Below are positions 27,115 to 35,898 of a DNA stretch of 64,000 bases, in pieces. The notes under the pieces are model-generated. The model was not told where the DNA came from. It saw only the letters and a program-made list of their open reading frames with translations, and made no database searches. The stretch comes from Deltaproteobacteria bacterium. GTDB lineage: Bacteria > Desulfobacterota > Binatia > Binatales > Binataceae. Each line of letters starts with the position of its first letter. Position 1 is the stretch's first letter. The translations under genes were made by a program, and so were the position numbers. The stretch is taken from assembly GCA_021780755.1 (NCBI GenBank), contig JAJXYF010000027.1, forward strand, positions 1 to 64,000. Reading direction: 5' to 3'.

Positions 27115-28791
27115 TCAGGCCGCGCTCGAACGAATCACCTGCCCCGGCATCGCGCCGCTATGCTTGCCATGTTCATAGACGATGGCGCCGTTGACCACGG
27201 TGTATTCGATGCCTTCCGCCGGCATCACGAGCCGCCGTCCGCCGCCCGGCAGATCGTTTTGCATCTTCGCGCGCTTGGCCGAATCGACGGTGTTGTAATC
27301 GAACAGCGTGATGTCCGCCTTCCATCCCTTCTTCAGACGCCCACGCTCGCGGATGCCGAAGAAGTCGGCCGGTTCGGACGTGATGCGCTGGATCGCACGC
27401 TCGAGCGTAATCGCCTCGCGCCGCCGCACCCAGTTGCCGAGCAGGTAGGTCGCGTAGCCGGCGTCGCAGAGCATATCGACGTGGGCGCCGCCGTCGGAGA
27501 GCCCGATCATCGTGCGCGGATCGCCAATCATCTCCTTGATGCCGTCCTCGTGATACTGCGCCATCGTGTACTGGATATTGAGGTCGTCCTCGATGGCGAG
27601 GTTGAGGAACGTGTCGAGCGGATCCGCCCGGCGCATCTCGGCCACTTCGCCGACAGTCTTGCGCTCGTACGGCTTAAGCGCCGGGTTCGTCACTTCGAGA
27701 ATTTCCACCCGATGCCATTTGCCGGTGAACAGATGCGGCTTGGTCAGGTCCTTGCGAAACGCCTCGCGAAAGGCCGGATCGGCGTACATCGCCTTCTGCG
27801 CTTCGACGGTCTGGTTGAAGACCGCGTTCCACGATTCCATGTCGGCGAAAGTAAACGGATTGCGCAGATCGAGCTGCGCGACGAACGGCTTGCAGAGAAT
27901 CTGCGGCACCCCGCCGCGTTTGATCAGCGGCTCCAGCCGCGTCAGCGTATCGCGCGAGCGATCGGGATGCTTCGGCGTCGTCGCCATCGCGAGCCACGTC
28001 ACCGGACGGCCGCTCTCCGTCAGCAACAGGTCGAGCAGTTCGTACTCGCTCTCGCTGACCTGTCCGATCTTCTTGGTCAGCGCGAGTTCGATCGAGCCTT
28101 TGCCCTGCCGCTTGAGCACGTTGGCGTAGGACTTCAGTTCGTCTTTGCTGGCGAGACGGCAGGCCAACGGCGTGCCCTGGTAGCCGATGTGCTGAGCGAG
28201 CGTGGTGGTCGAAAGGCCGAGCGCACCCGCCGCCATCGCACCCTCGAGCAGCGCCGCGATCTGTTTGGTCTCCTCGGCCGTGGCCGCGCGCTCCATCGAT
28301 TCCTTGCCCATCACGAAATGGCGAAAGGGTGTCAGCGGTGCGAGGAAGCCCAGGTTAATCGCACTGCCGCGCTTTTCCGCGGATCCCATGAACTCGGGGA
28401 AGGTGACCCAATCCCAGGTGACGCCCTTGGCCAGCGAGGCGTATGGAATCGCTTCGACGTTGGTCAGGTCCCAGGCCGTGATTTCGCGATTGTCGGGCTT
28501 GCAGGGCGCCACGCCCACGCCGCAGTTGCCCATCACGACGCTGGTGACGCCGTGCCACGAGGTGCAGCTAATCATCGGGTCCCAGCAGATTTGCGCGTCG
28601 TAATGCGTGTGCGGATCGACGAAGCCCGGCGACACGATTAGCTCCGAGGCGTCGATCTCGCGCTTGCCGCTCTCGCTGACCTTGCCGACCTCGACGATGC
28701 GATCGTTTGCAACCGCGACATCGCCACGAAAGCGCGGCGCGCCAGTACCATCGACGACCGTGCCATTGCGAATTACCAAATCGTAAGACAT
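27115..28791 (-). CDS. Amidohydrolase, N-acyl-D-amino-acid deacylase-like
   Basis: 558 residues. The start MSYDLVIRNGTVVDGTGAP is typical of the urease-fold amidohydrolases. Metal-binding residues are visible in FVDPHTHYD, and GVTSVVMGNCGVGVAPC is the conserved block of the D-aminoacylase group. It should hydrolyse an amide or similar bond; many members in soil bacteria have unknown substrates. It may be co-transcribed with the amidohydrolase upstream (28862), 70 bp away. Confidence 0.85.
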   Translation of the reverse strand: MSYDLVIRNGTVVDGTGAPRFRGDVAVANDRIVEVGKVSESGKREIDASELIVSPGFVDPHTHYDAQICWDPMISCTSWHGVTSVVMGNCGVGVAPCKPDNREITAWDLTNVEAIPYASLAKGVTWDWVTFPEFMGSAEKRGSAINLGFLAPLTPFRHFVMGKESMERAATAEETKQIAALLEGAMAAGALGLSTTTLAQHIGYQGTPLACRLASKDELKSYANVLKRQGKGSIELALTKKIGQVSESEYELLDLLLTESGRPVTWLAMATTPKHPDRSRDTLTRLEPLIKRGGVPQILCKPFVAQLDLRNPFTFADMESWNAVFNQTVEAQKAMYADPAFREAFRKDLTKPHLFTGKWHRVEILEVTNPALKPYERKTVGEVAEMRRADPLDTFLNLAIEDDLNIQYTMAQYHEDGIKEMIGDPRTMIGLSDGGAHVDMLCDAGYATYLLGNWVRRREAITLERAIQRITSEPADFFGIRERGRLKKGWKADITLFDYNTVDSAKRAKMQNDLPGGGRRLVMPAEGIEYTVVNGAIVYEHGKHSGAMPGQVIRSSAA

Positions 28792-28861
28792 TACAGCTCC
28801 CCTGTCCGGGGTCCCACCCCCGGTATGGCGGTCCGCTTGCCGGCGGACTGCGCTAAACGAA

Positions 28862-30016
28862 TCAGTTCAAATCGATATTATAGAGCTTGGCCGCGTTGTC
28901 GCAGATGATTTTCCGCTTGACCGCCTCCGGCACGCCCTCAAAGTCCTGTTCGATTACCTTGAGCGAATTGGGCCAGGTCGAATCGGTGTGCGGGAAATCC
29001 GACGCCCACATAAAGTTGTCCTCGCCGAAATAGCGAAACAACATCGGGCCAATCGGATCGTCCTGAAAGGTCGCCCACAAGTTGCGCCGGACGTACTCAC
29101 TCGGCTTCATGTCGAGCGGCTCGCTCATCAGCGCGCCGAACTTCTCGAAGGCGTGGTCGAGCCGATACATGTAGTGCGGAATCCAGCCGGTATCGTTCTC
29201 CGCCGAGACAATCTTGATGCGTGGGAAACGCATCATGACGCCGCCGAAGATAATGTCGGTGAGCGATCGCTGAACCTCGTGAATCAGGTTCATGTAGCCG
29301 CGCACGAACGACGGATCGCGCGGCTCCATCCGCACCTTCTTGCGCTCTTCCTCTGATTTGGGCGGCTTCTTGCCGGTGATCACGTGCAGCGACAGCGGCA
29401 TCTGCAGCTCTTGCGCCGCCTCCCAGAATGGATCGTATTCGCGCGACGTATAGGGCCGTTCGCGTGGTGGTGCGCCCCAGATCATCGCACCCCGCAGGCC
29501 GTTCTTCGCCACCCGCCGCAATTCCTTCGCGCCCTCGCCGATGTCCTCGAGCGAGATCAGCGCCGCGCCGATCAATCGCTTGGGATTGTGCGAGCAGAAC
29601 TCCGAGAGCCAGTCGTTGTAGGCCTTGAAGCACGCGCGTTGCAGGTCCGCGTCATGCAGCCCGAACAACGTCATCCCCAAGGTCGTGTACAACACTTCGG
29701 CGTGCACGCCGTCGATGTCCTGGTCCTTGATCCGCTCGACCGGATCCCATCCGCTGGGACGCGCGGCCTCGTAGCCTTCACCACGATTAGCGCGGCCCAG
29801 AAACTCCTTGAGTTCCTCTCCGCTGCGCCCGGCCGCGAAGCCTCCGGCGACCGGAAAAGGCGACAGCCCAGGGCCGACGAATACGTAACCGCCCTTGCCC
29901 TCTTTCCTGATGACGCGCGGTGCGCGGTCCTGAAATTTCTGGTCGAGGCGATCGACCCAGAGGTTCGCCGGCTCCATCATATGCGAGTCGGCGGAAATGA
30001 CGTGATTCGCCGCCAT
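28862..30016 (-). CDS. Amidohydrolase_2 family TIM-barrel hydrolase/decarboxylase
   Basis: 384 residues. The metal-binding start VISADSHMMEP and the later ASDFPHTDSTWP place it in the amidohydrolase_2 group, which includes ACMSD and gamma-resorcylate decarboxylase. GGAGGGA lies eight bases upstream of the ATG at 30016, and earlier in-frame residues match nothing. These enzymes either hydrolyse or decarboxylate. Its place among monooxygenases suggests processing of a ring-cleavage or carboxylated product. Confidence 0.88.
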   Translation of the reverse strand: MAANHVISADSHMMEPANLWVDRLDQKFQDRAPRVIRKEGKGGYVFVGPGLSPFPVAGGFAAGRSGEELKEFLGRANRGEGYEAARPSGWDPVERIKDQDIDGVHAEVLYTTLGMTLFGLHDADLQRACFKAYNDWLSEFCSHNPKRLIGAALISLEDIGEGAKELRRVAKNGLRGAMIWGAPPRERPYTSREYDPFWEAAQELQMPLSLHVITGKKPPKSEEERKKVRMEPRDPSFVRGYMNLIHEVQRSLTDIIFGGVMMRFPRIKIVSAENDTGWIPHYMYRLDHAFEKFGALMSEPLDMKPSEYVRRNLWATFQDDPIGPMLFRYFGEDNFMWASDFPHTDSTWPNSLKVIEQDFEGVPEAVKRKIICDNAAKLYNIDLN

Positions 30017-30258
30017 AAGCAAGTCCCTCCTACAACATAGTGAAGGCCTAATGGTCCTTTTCTGTGTATCGCAGGTCAGTCGCCAAAGGGCAAGGATACG
30101 GGCCGTCGGAACCGGACTCAATTTGGCTGAATGCGCGCGCCGGTAGCAATTTGCAACCGTGAATTTGTATAGTCGCTGGACGGCGGCCGTTTGATGATCA
30201 ACGCGGCCGATCGAACCGTGAATTTCAGGCAACGAAACTCTTTACGGAGGCAGTCCAC

Positions 30259-31110
30259 ATGGCAACGTTCGGCGCAATGATGTTTCCCACCGACTATGCA
30301 ATCCAGCCGGTCGAACTGGCGCAGGCGGTCGAGGCGCGCGGCCTCGACTCGCTGTTTTTTCCCGAGCACACCCACATCCCGACCAACCGCAAATCACCGT
30401 GGCCGGGCGGCGGAGATCTGCCGACCGAGTATTGGCATACGCACGATCAGTTCGTCGCGCTGACCGCCGCCGCGGTCGCGACCAAACGCATCAAACTCGG
30501 CACGGGAATCTGCCTGGTGATCGAGCGCGACCCGATCGTGCTGGCCAAGGAAGTCGCGTCGCTCGATGTCATCTCCAACGGCCGCGTGATCCTCGGGATC
30601 GGCGGCGGCTGGAACGCCGAGGAGATGGAGGATCACGGCACCAATTTCAAAAAGCGCTGGAAGGTCCTGCGTGAGCGCGTACAGGCGATGAAGGAAATCT
30701 GGACCAAGGAAGTGGCCGAGTACCACGGCGAGTTTGTCAACTTCGGTCCGATGTGGAGCTATCCGAAGCCGGTGCAGGCGGGCGGACCGCCGGTCCTGCT
30801 CGGCTCGGAAGCGAAGAAGGGGCCGGAGCGCGCGGTCGCCTATTGTGACGGTTGGATGCCGATCAATCGCAAGCCCGAGCAGTTGGTCGAAGGCCTCAAG
30901 GCACTGCGCGAGGCGGCGGATCGCGCGGGCCGCAAATTTGATTCCCTGACGCTCGGCCTGTTCGCGGCGCCCGGCAAGGAGGACGCGGCGCGCCGGGTGA
31001 TGGAGATGGGCTTCTCGCATCTGATCTTCCCGCTGCCGCCGGCCAAGGCCGACCAGGTGCTGCCGCTACTCGATCACTATGCGGCGCTGGCGGAGAAACT
31101 GCGGCATTAG
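30259..31110 (+). CDS. LLM F420-type oxidoreductase (TIGR03619-like)
   Basis: 283 residues. MATFGAMMFPTDYAIQPVEL, LFFPEHTHIPTNR and VILGIGGGWNAEEMEDHG fit the TIGR03619 group, members of which are predicted to use coenzyme F420. GGAGG precedes the ATG by eight bases. It is divergent from the amidohydrolase pair and ends in a strong terminator, so it is a single-gene transcript. Actual cofactor and substrate are unknown. Confidence 0.85.
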   Translation: MATFGAMMFPTDYAIQPVELAQAVEARGLDSLFFPEHTHIPTNRKSPWPGGGDLPTEYWHTHDQFVALTAAAVATKRIKLGTGICLVIERDPIVLAKEVASLDVISNGRVILGIGGGWNAEEMEDHGTNFKKRWKVLRERVQAMKEIWTKEVAEYHGEFVNFGPMWSYPKPVQAGGPPVLLGSEAKKGPERAVAYCDGWMPINRKPEQLVEGLKALREAADRAGRKFDSLTLGLFAAPGKEDAARRVMEMGFSHLIFPLPPAKADQVLPLLDHYAALAEKLRH

Positions 31111-31154
31111 CCACTGTCCGCCCGGCGACTGGCTACTGACTATTGCTCAAGTAA

Positions 31155-31195
31155 CGCATCCGCACGTCCACCCGGGCGTGCGGATGCGCTTTTTT
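31155..31195 (+). terminator. Rho-independent terminator
   Basis: A perfect 12-bp stem, CGCATCCGCACG (31155-31166) and CGTGCGGATGCG (31177-31188), is followed by CTTTTTT. It closes the LLM gene ending at 31110. Confidence 0.92.
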
Positions 31196-31356
31196 GGGAT
31201 GCGCGCTCCGCCCTATACGGACCAAAGCGGACCTCAGTAGTTGATCAGTGTTCACTCGCTTGCGTTAAAACATAACTATGCATATTGTCGCCTGAAAATT
31301 TTTCGTTTGCCTCGCAATGAATCATTAAGACGAGCTGACCTTAACTGCAAGGAAAG

Positions 31357-31722
31357 ATGATGCGATCGATTCGGCTTATGGGTTTACTGGGTATGCTGGC
31401 TCTCATCGGATGCACCTCGGTGGGATCGCTCGGTATTATTGCAAAAAGTTCCGCGGACCCGGTTTCCCTTTTGAGCAAAGGCCATTCAGTCAAGGACCTC
31501 GGGCCGGCAGAAGGACGAGCGTGCCGATATTTCGCACTCGCGGTGATTCCATGGGGAAACTCGGATATTCAAAACGCCGTAGATCAAGCGTTGCAAAAAA
31601 CCGGCGGAGATGCGTTGGTCAATGTCTCAACGTCCACCAGCCTTTATGGATTCGCCCCCATCTACAACGTATTCAGTTTCACCTGCACATCGGTGAAAGG
31701 GACGGCCGTGAAGGTCGAGTAA
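31357..31722 (+). CDS. Small lipoprotein
   Basis: 121 residues. A lipobox LIGC at residues ~16-19 follows a hydrophobic stretch, so the mature protein of about 103 residues should be lipidated and membrane anchored. The rest is small and glycine-rich, with three more Cys. AAGGAAAG lies upstream of the ATG. No specific family assigned. Confidence 0.75.
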   Translation: MMRSIRLMGLLGMLALIGCTSVGSLGIIAKSSADPVSLLSKGHSVKDLGPAEGRACRYFALAVIPWGNSDIQNAVDQALQKTGGDALVNVSTSTSLYGFAPIYNVFSFTCTSVKGTAVKVE

Positions 31723-31809
31723 CCCAAAACCGCCTGATGCAATGCCGTTGCCGCTCCGCCGCCGCCGGGCGAACACGGCGACCTCGATGGATCCCATCGT
31801 GACCCTCGG

Positions 31810-31884
31810 TTATCAAGACTCCTCACCCGCCACGTCCGCTTACCGGTCGCTACTTATCCACTCGATACACACAAGTTATCAACA
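31810..31884 (+). other. Cluster of DnaA-box-like sequences
   Basis: Three same-orientation matches to the DnaA box TTATCCACA occur in 75 bp: TTATCAAGA (31810-31818, 7 of 9), TTATCCACT (31854-31862, 8 of 9) and TTATCAACA (31876-31884, 8 of 9). They lie in a 224-bp gap between genes, 1.6 kb from the parS site. Confidence 0.4.
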
Positions 31885-31946
31885 GAAAATTTCCCGCCCC
31901 GGATGCTCCTGGCGATACCGCGATCATGACGTGAGCGGCGCCGCGC

Positions 31947-33080
31947 TCAGATAAAGCGCAGCGGGCGATTCGGCATGATTCCGGCCTGGTCGCGAAAGCC
32001 CGATCTGCGCAAGCCGTAGCGCGCCATTTTGCGATAGATAGCGGGCCGCGAAATGCCTAAGGATAACGCCGCTTTGGCGCAGTCGCCGTGCGCCGCCGCC
32101 AGCGATTGCGTGACCGCCGCCTTCATCGCGTCGTCGAGCGTGACTTCGGGTGGCGGCCGATCCTCACGTGCGGAGGATTGGCCCGCGCCGTCCGCCCCTG
32201 CGGTCGAACCCACAACCTGCCCCGCGAGGCGCGCCGTTGTCTCTTCGACGAGCTCGGGCGGCAGGTCGCACGCGTCGATGCGATCGTGTTCGCAGAGCAA
32301 GGTGGCGCGCTCGATCGTATGCGCCAGTTCACGCACGTTACCGGGCCATTCGTAGGCTTCAATCAGCGCCAGCGCGCCCCGCGAAATGAACCGCACGCGC
32401 TTGCCGAAGAAGCGATTGTAATAGGCGATAAAATGCGCGGCGAGCTGCGCGGTATCCTCCAGCCGGTCGCGCAGCGGCGGTATCCGAATCGAGGCGACGT
32501 CGAGGCGGTAGTACAGATCCGCGCGAAACTCGCCCGCCTTGATCATCGCGCGCAAATCACGATTGGTCGCGACGATGAGACGCAGATCGAGGCTAAAGGT
32601 CTCGCTGGAACCGACCGGTTGCACCTCGAGATTCTCGACCGCACGCAAAATCTTCGATTGCATCCGCAGCGGCAATTCCCCGACTTCGTCGAGCAAGAGG
32701 GTGCCGCCATTGGCCTGCCGGAAACATCCGATATGAGACTCGCGCGCATCGGTGAAGGCGCCGCGCACGTGGCCAAAGAGTTGCGACTCCGCGAGGCCGT
32801 CAACGAAGTTGGCGCAGTTGAACCGGACCAGCGGTCCGTTCGGATACGGTCCCAGCCGATGGAGCGCTTCGGCCACCACTTCCTTACCGGTGCCCGACTC
32901 GCCGAGAATCAGCACGGTGCCTTTATGCGGCGCGACTCGCGCGATCGCGCTGGTCACGGCGTGCAGCGCGGCCGATTCGCCGACGAGGCCCGGCGTCCGC
33001 GCGATGCCGAGCAAACTTTCGGCGTCCATCCATTCGACCGCGATCGTCGCGTCAGGCCCGCTGTTCGGTTCCATCGTCAT
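31947..33080 (-). CDS. Sigma-54-dependent transcriptional activator
   Basis: 377 residues. There is only a short N-terminus (about 30 residues), with no receiver or GAF domain, then an AAA+ domain: Walker A LGESGTGKEV, L1 loop GAFTDARE and Walker B GGTLLLDEVGELPL, followed by VATNRD. A C-terminal Fis-type helix-turn-helix, CAKAALSLGISRPAIYRKM, ends the chain. The L1 loop is GAFTDA rather than GAFTGA; this variant occurs in other activators and still contacts sigma-54. Without a sensing domain, control must come from a partner such as the receiver protein encoded 526 bp upstream on the same strand. Confidence 0.9.
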   Translation of the reverse strand: MTMEPNSGPDATIAVEWMDAESLLGIARTPGLVGESAALHAVTSAIARVAPHKGTVLILGESGTGKEVVAEALHRLGPYPNGPLVRFNCANFVDGLAESQLFGHVRGAFTDARESHIGCFRQANGGTLLLDEVGELPLRMQSKILRAVENLEVQPVGSSETFSLDLRLIVATNRDLRAMIKAGEFRADLYYRLDVASIRIPPLRDRLEDTAQLAAHFIAYYNRFFGKRVRFISRGALALIEAYEWPGNVRELAHTIERATLLCEHDRIDACDLPPELVEETTARLAGQVVGSTAGADGAGQSSAREDRPPPEVTLDDAMKAAVTQSLAAAHGDCAKAALSLGISRPAIYRKMARYGLRRSGFRDQAGIMPNRPLRFI

Positions 33081-33483
33081 CGCGATTTCGAGCGACCTCG
33101 CGCGACGCGTGCCGCATCAACCGTCCCGCATCGGGACAAATCGTGTATCGGATGTGGTCGCAGAATCATAAAGCGAGCAAGCGCGGACTGCTCGATGCGT
33201 CCGAGAACTCCGCTTCGTGTTCCGCAGAGACCCGGCATCGTCCCATGCGCAAGTACAGTCCACATCCTGCACTTTGATGGAGCAATTGTGGGGCCGTCGG
33301 CCAAACGCACCCGCCGAGGCTGGCACCCGCACCGCGCCGAGGGTTTGATCATATCTATCGCAAGGAAGGAATCGATCCGGCCGCGATGGGGCATCCGGCA
33401 CAATGGTGGCAGGAACTCTGGAAGTAGCGGTGTCGAGGAGCTTGCAGGCGCGTCGGACTAGTAGAAAATATCTACACGAAGGA

Positions 33484-33519
33484 GAGGCGAAGATGTTTCA
33501 CGTGAAACATCTTCGCCTC
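33484..33519. promoter_or_regulatory. parS: parS centromere site inside a 36-bp perfect palindrome
   Basis: The core TGTTTCACGTGAAACA (33494-33509) is identical to the consensus chromosomal parS bound by ParB. The symmetry extends ten more bases on each side (GAGGCGAAGA and TCTTCGCCTC), giving a perfect 36-bp palindrome. ParB binding here would nucleate the partition complex. No parA or parB gene is in the window. Confidence 0.85.
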
Positions 33520-33520
33520 A

Positions 33521-33536
33521 TGTTCGCGGTGAAACA
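33521..33536. promoter_or_regulatory. Degenerate second parS-like site
   Basis: TGTTCGCGGTGAAACA matches parS at 12 of 16 positions, with an intact right half-site (GTGAAACA). It begins one base after the palindrome ends. Confidence 0.4.
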
Positions 33537-33606
33537 TTCGCGCGACGATCGCCTGGGAAGACCGGCATGGACGCAGATCGCCCTGCTCGAACACGCGCAC
33601 CGAGGG

Positions 33607-34011
33607 TTACAGGCCGCGCACCGGCTGGTCGGACTTCAACTCGGGAAAGTACGAGCGCAGGTCAATCGCCAGCTTGTCGAAATCAAGCGGCTTGTGAAAG
33701 AAGCCCAGCACTCCGGCCTTGATGAATTTCTCGCGATAGGTGGGAAACGCGGTGCCCGAAATCACAACGATCTCGCAATTGGGATCTTCGGTACGGATGA
33801 AGTTGAACAAGGCCATCGCGTCAACGCCAAACAACTCGGGCATCTCGATGTCGAGGGTGACGAGGTCGGGATGAAGTTCACGGAAGCGTGCCTGGGCGGC
33901 GGCGGCGTTGTCCACCACGTCGCTCACGATACATCCGATGCGCTCCAGGCGTTGGCGCAGGACGCGCTGAGTAACGGGGTCGTCCTCGACAATCAAAACG
34001 CGCACGCTCAT
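33607..34011 (-). CDS. Single-domain response regulator (CheY-like receiver)
   Basis: 134 residues, receiver domain only. The acidic pair VEDD (residues ~8-11), the phospho-acceptor Asp in LVTLDIEMPE (about residue 53), the Thr/Ser in VVISGTAFP and the Lys in FFHKPLDF are all present. GGAGGA lies seven bases before the ATG at 34011. It has no output domain, so it must act through a partner protein. The receiver-less sigma-54 activator downstream on the same strand is an obvious candidate, but the 526-bp gap with parS between them argues against a simple operon. Confidence 0.9.
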   Translation of the reverse strand: MSVRVLIVEDDPVTQRVLRQRLERIGCIVSDVVDNAAAAQARFRELHPDLVTLDIEMPELFGVDAMALFNFIRTEDPNCEIVVISGTAFPTYREKFIKAGVLGFFHKPLDFDKLAIDLRSYFPELKSDQPVRGL

Positions 34012-34408
34012 CGATAGAGTCCTCCGAGGAAGGCCGTAGCGTCGGCGAAGGCCGGAATTTAGCGGCATTAATTTGACGGCTGCTGCTTTACCGTCGCGGC
34101 TGTCCGGTGGCGATTTCGCCTTTATGCCTCTTTAATTCTCAAACGTGCCATCGCAGCGCCCGCTGGATGCAAACGGAGCAATCGACGTGCCGGGCGGGCA
34201 ACCGATGAAGCGGGAGGACGCCAATAGCGATTTGGCTGGCGTTTTCGTAGCGAGGCTACTAATCGTTACGCCGTGAACGGATGAGCGCCCGGCGCGGCCG
34301 ACAAACCCGAGGGGCCACGCGGACGGCGTAACTCGAAAATCGCGCAAAGCTGCCGCATGACTGACTGGCAAATTGCCGGCTCAGCCGCCGCGAGTCGGAG
34401 GATCGAAC
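34012..34408. other. Intergenic region, nothing recognised
   Basis: 397 bp between divergent genes. I see no repeat, RNA or open frame worth calling. It must contain the promoters of the receiver gene and of the LLM gene. Confidence 0.5.
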
Positions 34409-35458
34409 GTGAACTTTGGACTGCTGATGTCCTTTCGCAATTCTTCGCGCAACGAACTGTCGTACTCGGAGTTGTATCGCAAACATGTCGATCTCGCGGT
34501 TGAAGCCGAGGAGATGGGCTACGATACGATCTGGCTCACCGAGCATCATTTCGTCGAGGACGGCTACTCGCCGAGCATGGTGCCGCTGGCGGCGGCGATC
34601 GCGGCGCGCACCAAAAAGATCAGAATTGGGACGTTCGTGCTGCTGATGCCGCTGTACCATCCGCTGCACGTGGCGGAGGACGCGGCGACGCTCGACGCGC
34701 TGTCCAACGGGCGGTTCGACCTGGGACTGGGCCAGGGCTACGTGCCGCGCGAGTTCACCGGCTTCAATATCGTGCGCGAGGAACGCAGCCGGCGGCTGCG
34801 CGAGGGCGTCGAGATCGTGCGGCGTGTGTTCACCGAGAACAACGTGACGTTCGAGGGCAAACATTTTACGGTGCGCGACGTAACGCTTTATCCGAAGCCG
34901 GTGCAGCGGCCATGTCCGCCGATCTGGATCGGAGCGCGATCGCGATCGGCAACCGAGCGGGCGGCGCGCAACGGCTACCATCTGGCGGGCACCGGCGCGG
35001 CGCAGGCGGAGGTCTATCGCTCGGCATTGCGCGCGGCCGGCCGTAATCCCGACGACTTTCATATCGCGCAACTGCGCTTCGGCTACGTCGCCGCGAAGCA
35101 CGACAAGGCGTGGGACGAATGCGAATTCGCGATGCATCACCTGCTGACCAAGTACGGGCAGTGGATCGGCGAGGCCAACGACGTGCCGGGCGACGAGAAT
35201 TATTCGAAGATTCCGCCGGTCGGCAAACTGCGCGAGGCGAGCGACGCGGGCATGATCGGCGACGGTCTGATGGTCGGGACGCCGGATGAGGCGATCGCGC
35301 AGATCGAGGGGATCGAATCGTACTGCACCCATCTGGCGCTGGGGCTGGCGCTGCCCGGGATCGATCCGAAGAAGGTGCGGGCGTCGATGAAGCTATTCGC
35401 GGAGAAGGTCATTCCGCATTTTCGAAAGAGGAAGAAGGCAGTTAAGAAGAAGAAATAA
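34409..35458 (+). CDS. LLM oxidoreductase, luciferase-like
   Basis: 349 residues starting with GTG at VNFGLLMSFRN, six bases after GGAGGA. MGYDTIWLTEHHFVEDGY and KKIRIGTFVLLMPLYHPL fit the bacterial-luciferase-like branch; RFDLGLGQGYVPREF and KPVQRPCPPIWIGA are the flavin-region segments. The C-terminus is strongly basic, with a Lys-rich tail (RKRKKAVKKKK). Reduced flavin and oxygen or F420 could be used. It is followed by a hairpin-rich non-coding stretch. Confidence 0.85.
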   Translation: MNFGLLMSFRNSSRNELSYSELYRKHVDLAVEAEEMGYDTIWLTEHHFVEDGYSPSMVPLAAAIAARTKKIRIGTFVLLMPLYHPLHVAEDAATLDALSNGRFDLGLGQGYVPREFTGFNIVREERSRRLREGVEIVRRVFTENNVTFEGKHFTVRDVTLYPKPVQRPCPPIWIGARSRSATERAARNGYHLAGTGAAQAEVYRSALRAAGRNPDDFHIAQLRFGYVAAKHDKAWDECEFAMHHLLTKYGQWIGEANDVPGDENYSKIPPVGKLREASDAGMIGDGLMVGTPDEAIAQIEGIESYCTHLALGLALPGIDPKKVRASMKLFAEKVIPHFRKRKKAVKKKK

Positions 35459-35496
35459 AAAATTGACGGGGAACATAGAACTTTCAGCTTCACGAA

Positions 35497-35766
35497 ACTG
35501 AAACCTGACCGAGGTTTCACGGCATTCCATGCCGTCGATGGGCCACGCTCGCGCTGCTCGGTGGGTGGTCCTGCGGGGGAGACCTAACCCCCGACCCTTA
35601 CTTTTTTTGAACGCCCCTCACCAGATAGCTCGGCCTGCAAGTTCGCCGAGTGAAAAGGAAGCAGTCATGACTCCATAAGCGGCCGCGACTGCATCGCAGC
35701 CGCGGCCGTGAGGACATCACCCATTGTCCAACCAAAGGGAAGTCTGAAACCTCAGCGAGGTTTCAG
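35497..35766. repeat. Hairpin cluster bounded by matching palindromes
   Basis: Both ends share the palindrome ACTGAAACCT-N5-AGGTTTCA (left) or TCTGAAACCT-N5-AGGTTTCAG (right): 35499-35519 and 35744-35766, loops gaccg and cagcg. Between them lie GGCAT-tcc-ATGCC (35521-35533), CGGGGG/CCCCCG (35574-35593), CTCGGC/GCCGAG (35629-35650), and a 13-bp stem with one mismatch and a 3-nt loop (35680-35692 with 35696-35708). The layout could be a mobile miniature element or a structured RNA. No terminal duplication is evident. Confidence 0.55.
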
Positions 35767-35815
35767 TGAAACTATAGGTTTTGCGCTCCTCAACAACTGA
35801 ATAGCACGCGAGACC

Positions 35816-35847
35816 GCGCGAGATCCTTCACTTCGTTCAGGATGACG
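35816..35847 (-). repeat. Dispersed TCATCCTGA...GGATCTCGCGC repeat, copy 2
   Basis: On the minus strand it reads CGTCATCCTGAACGAAG followed by TGAAGGATCTCGCGC. It differs from the copy at 2794-2823 at three of 30 positions. Confidence 0.6.
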
Positions 35848-35898
35848 GAAAACGCCGCTGCGCACAGGGATGTTCTGCCGCGCGGCCTTGCATTTAAT

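Larger units (their letters stand above)
33081..33606. other. Intergenic region holding a parS site
   Basis: 526 bp without a convincing gene. It contains the 36-bp palindrome with parS (33484-33519), a degenerate second parS (33521-33536), and an AT-rich palindrome GTAGAAAATATCTAC (33461-33475) just before them. Nothing else is recognisable. Confidence 0.7.
35459..35898. other. Structured non-coding region with nested palindromes
   Basis: 440 bp without a gene. It carries the hairpin cluster at 35497-35766 and a dispersed repeat copy at 35816-35847. CGGGGG/CCCCCG (35574-35593) followed by TTTTTTT (35602-35608) may act as a terminator. Confidence 0.65.

Noticed and set aside
31260-31288. Sigma-70 promoter TTGCGT-N17-TATTGT before the small lipoprotein
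   Set aside because: Spacing is right but the -35 matches only three of six bases; too weak to list.
34360-34385. Sigma-54 promoter (TGGCAAATTGCCGGC) before the LLM gene
   Set aside because: GG and GC are spaced correctly, but the -12 element TTGC is not matched and the -24 element is only partial.
35757-35774. GAGGTTTCAGTGAAACT as a third parS site
   Set aside because: The centre is GTTTCAGTGAAAC, one base short, and the CACGTG core is missing, so ParB would not be expected to bind.
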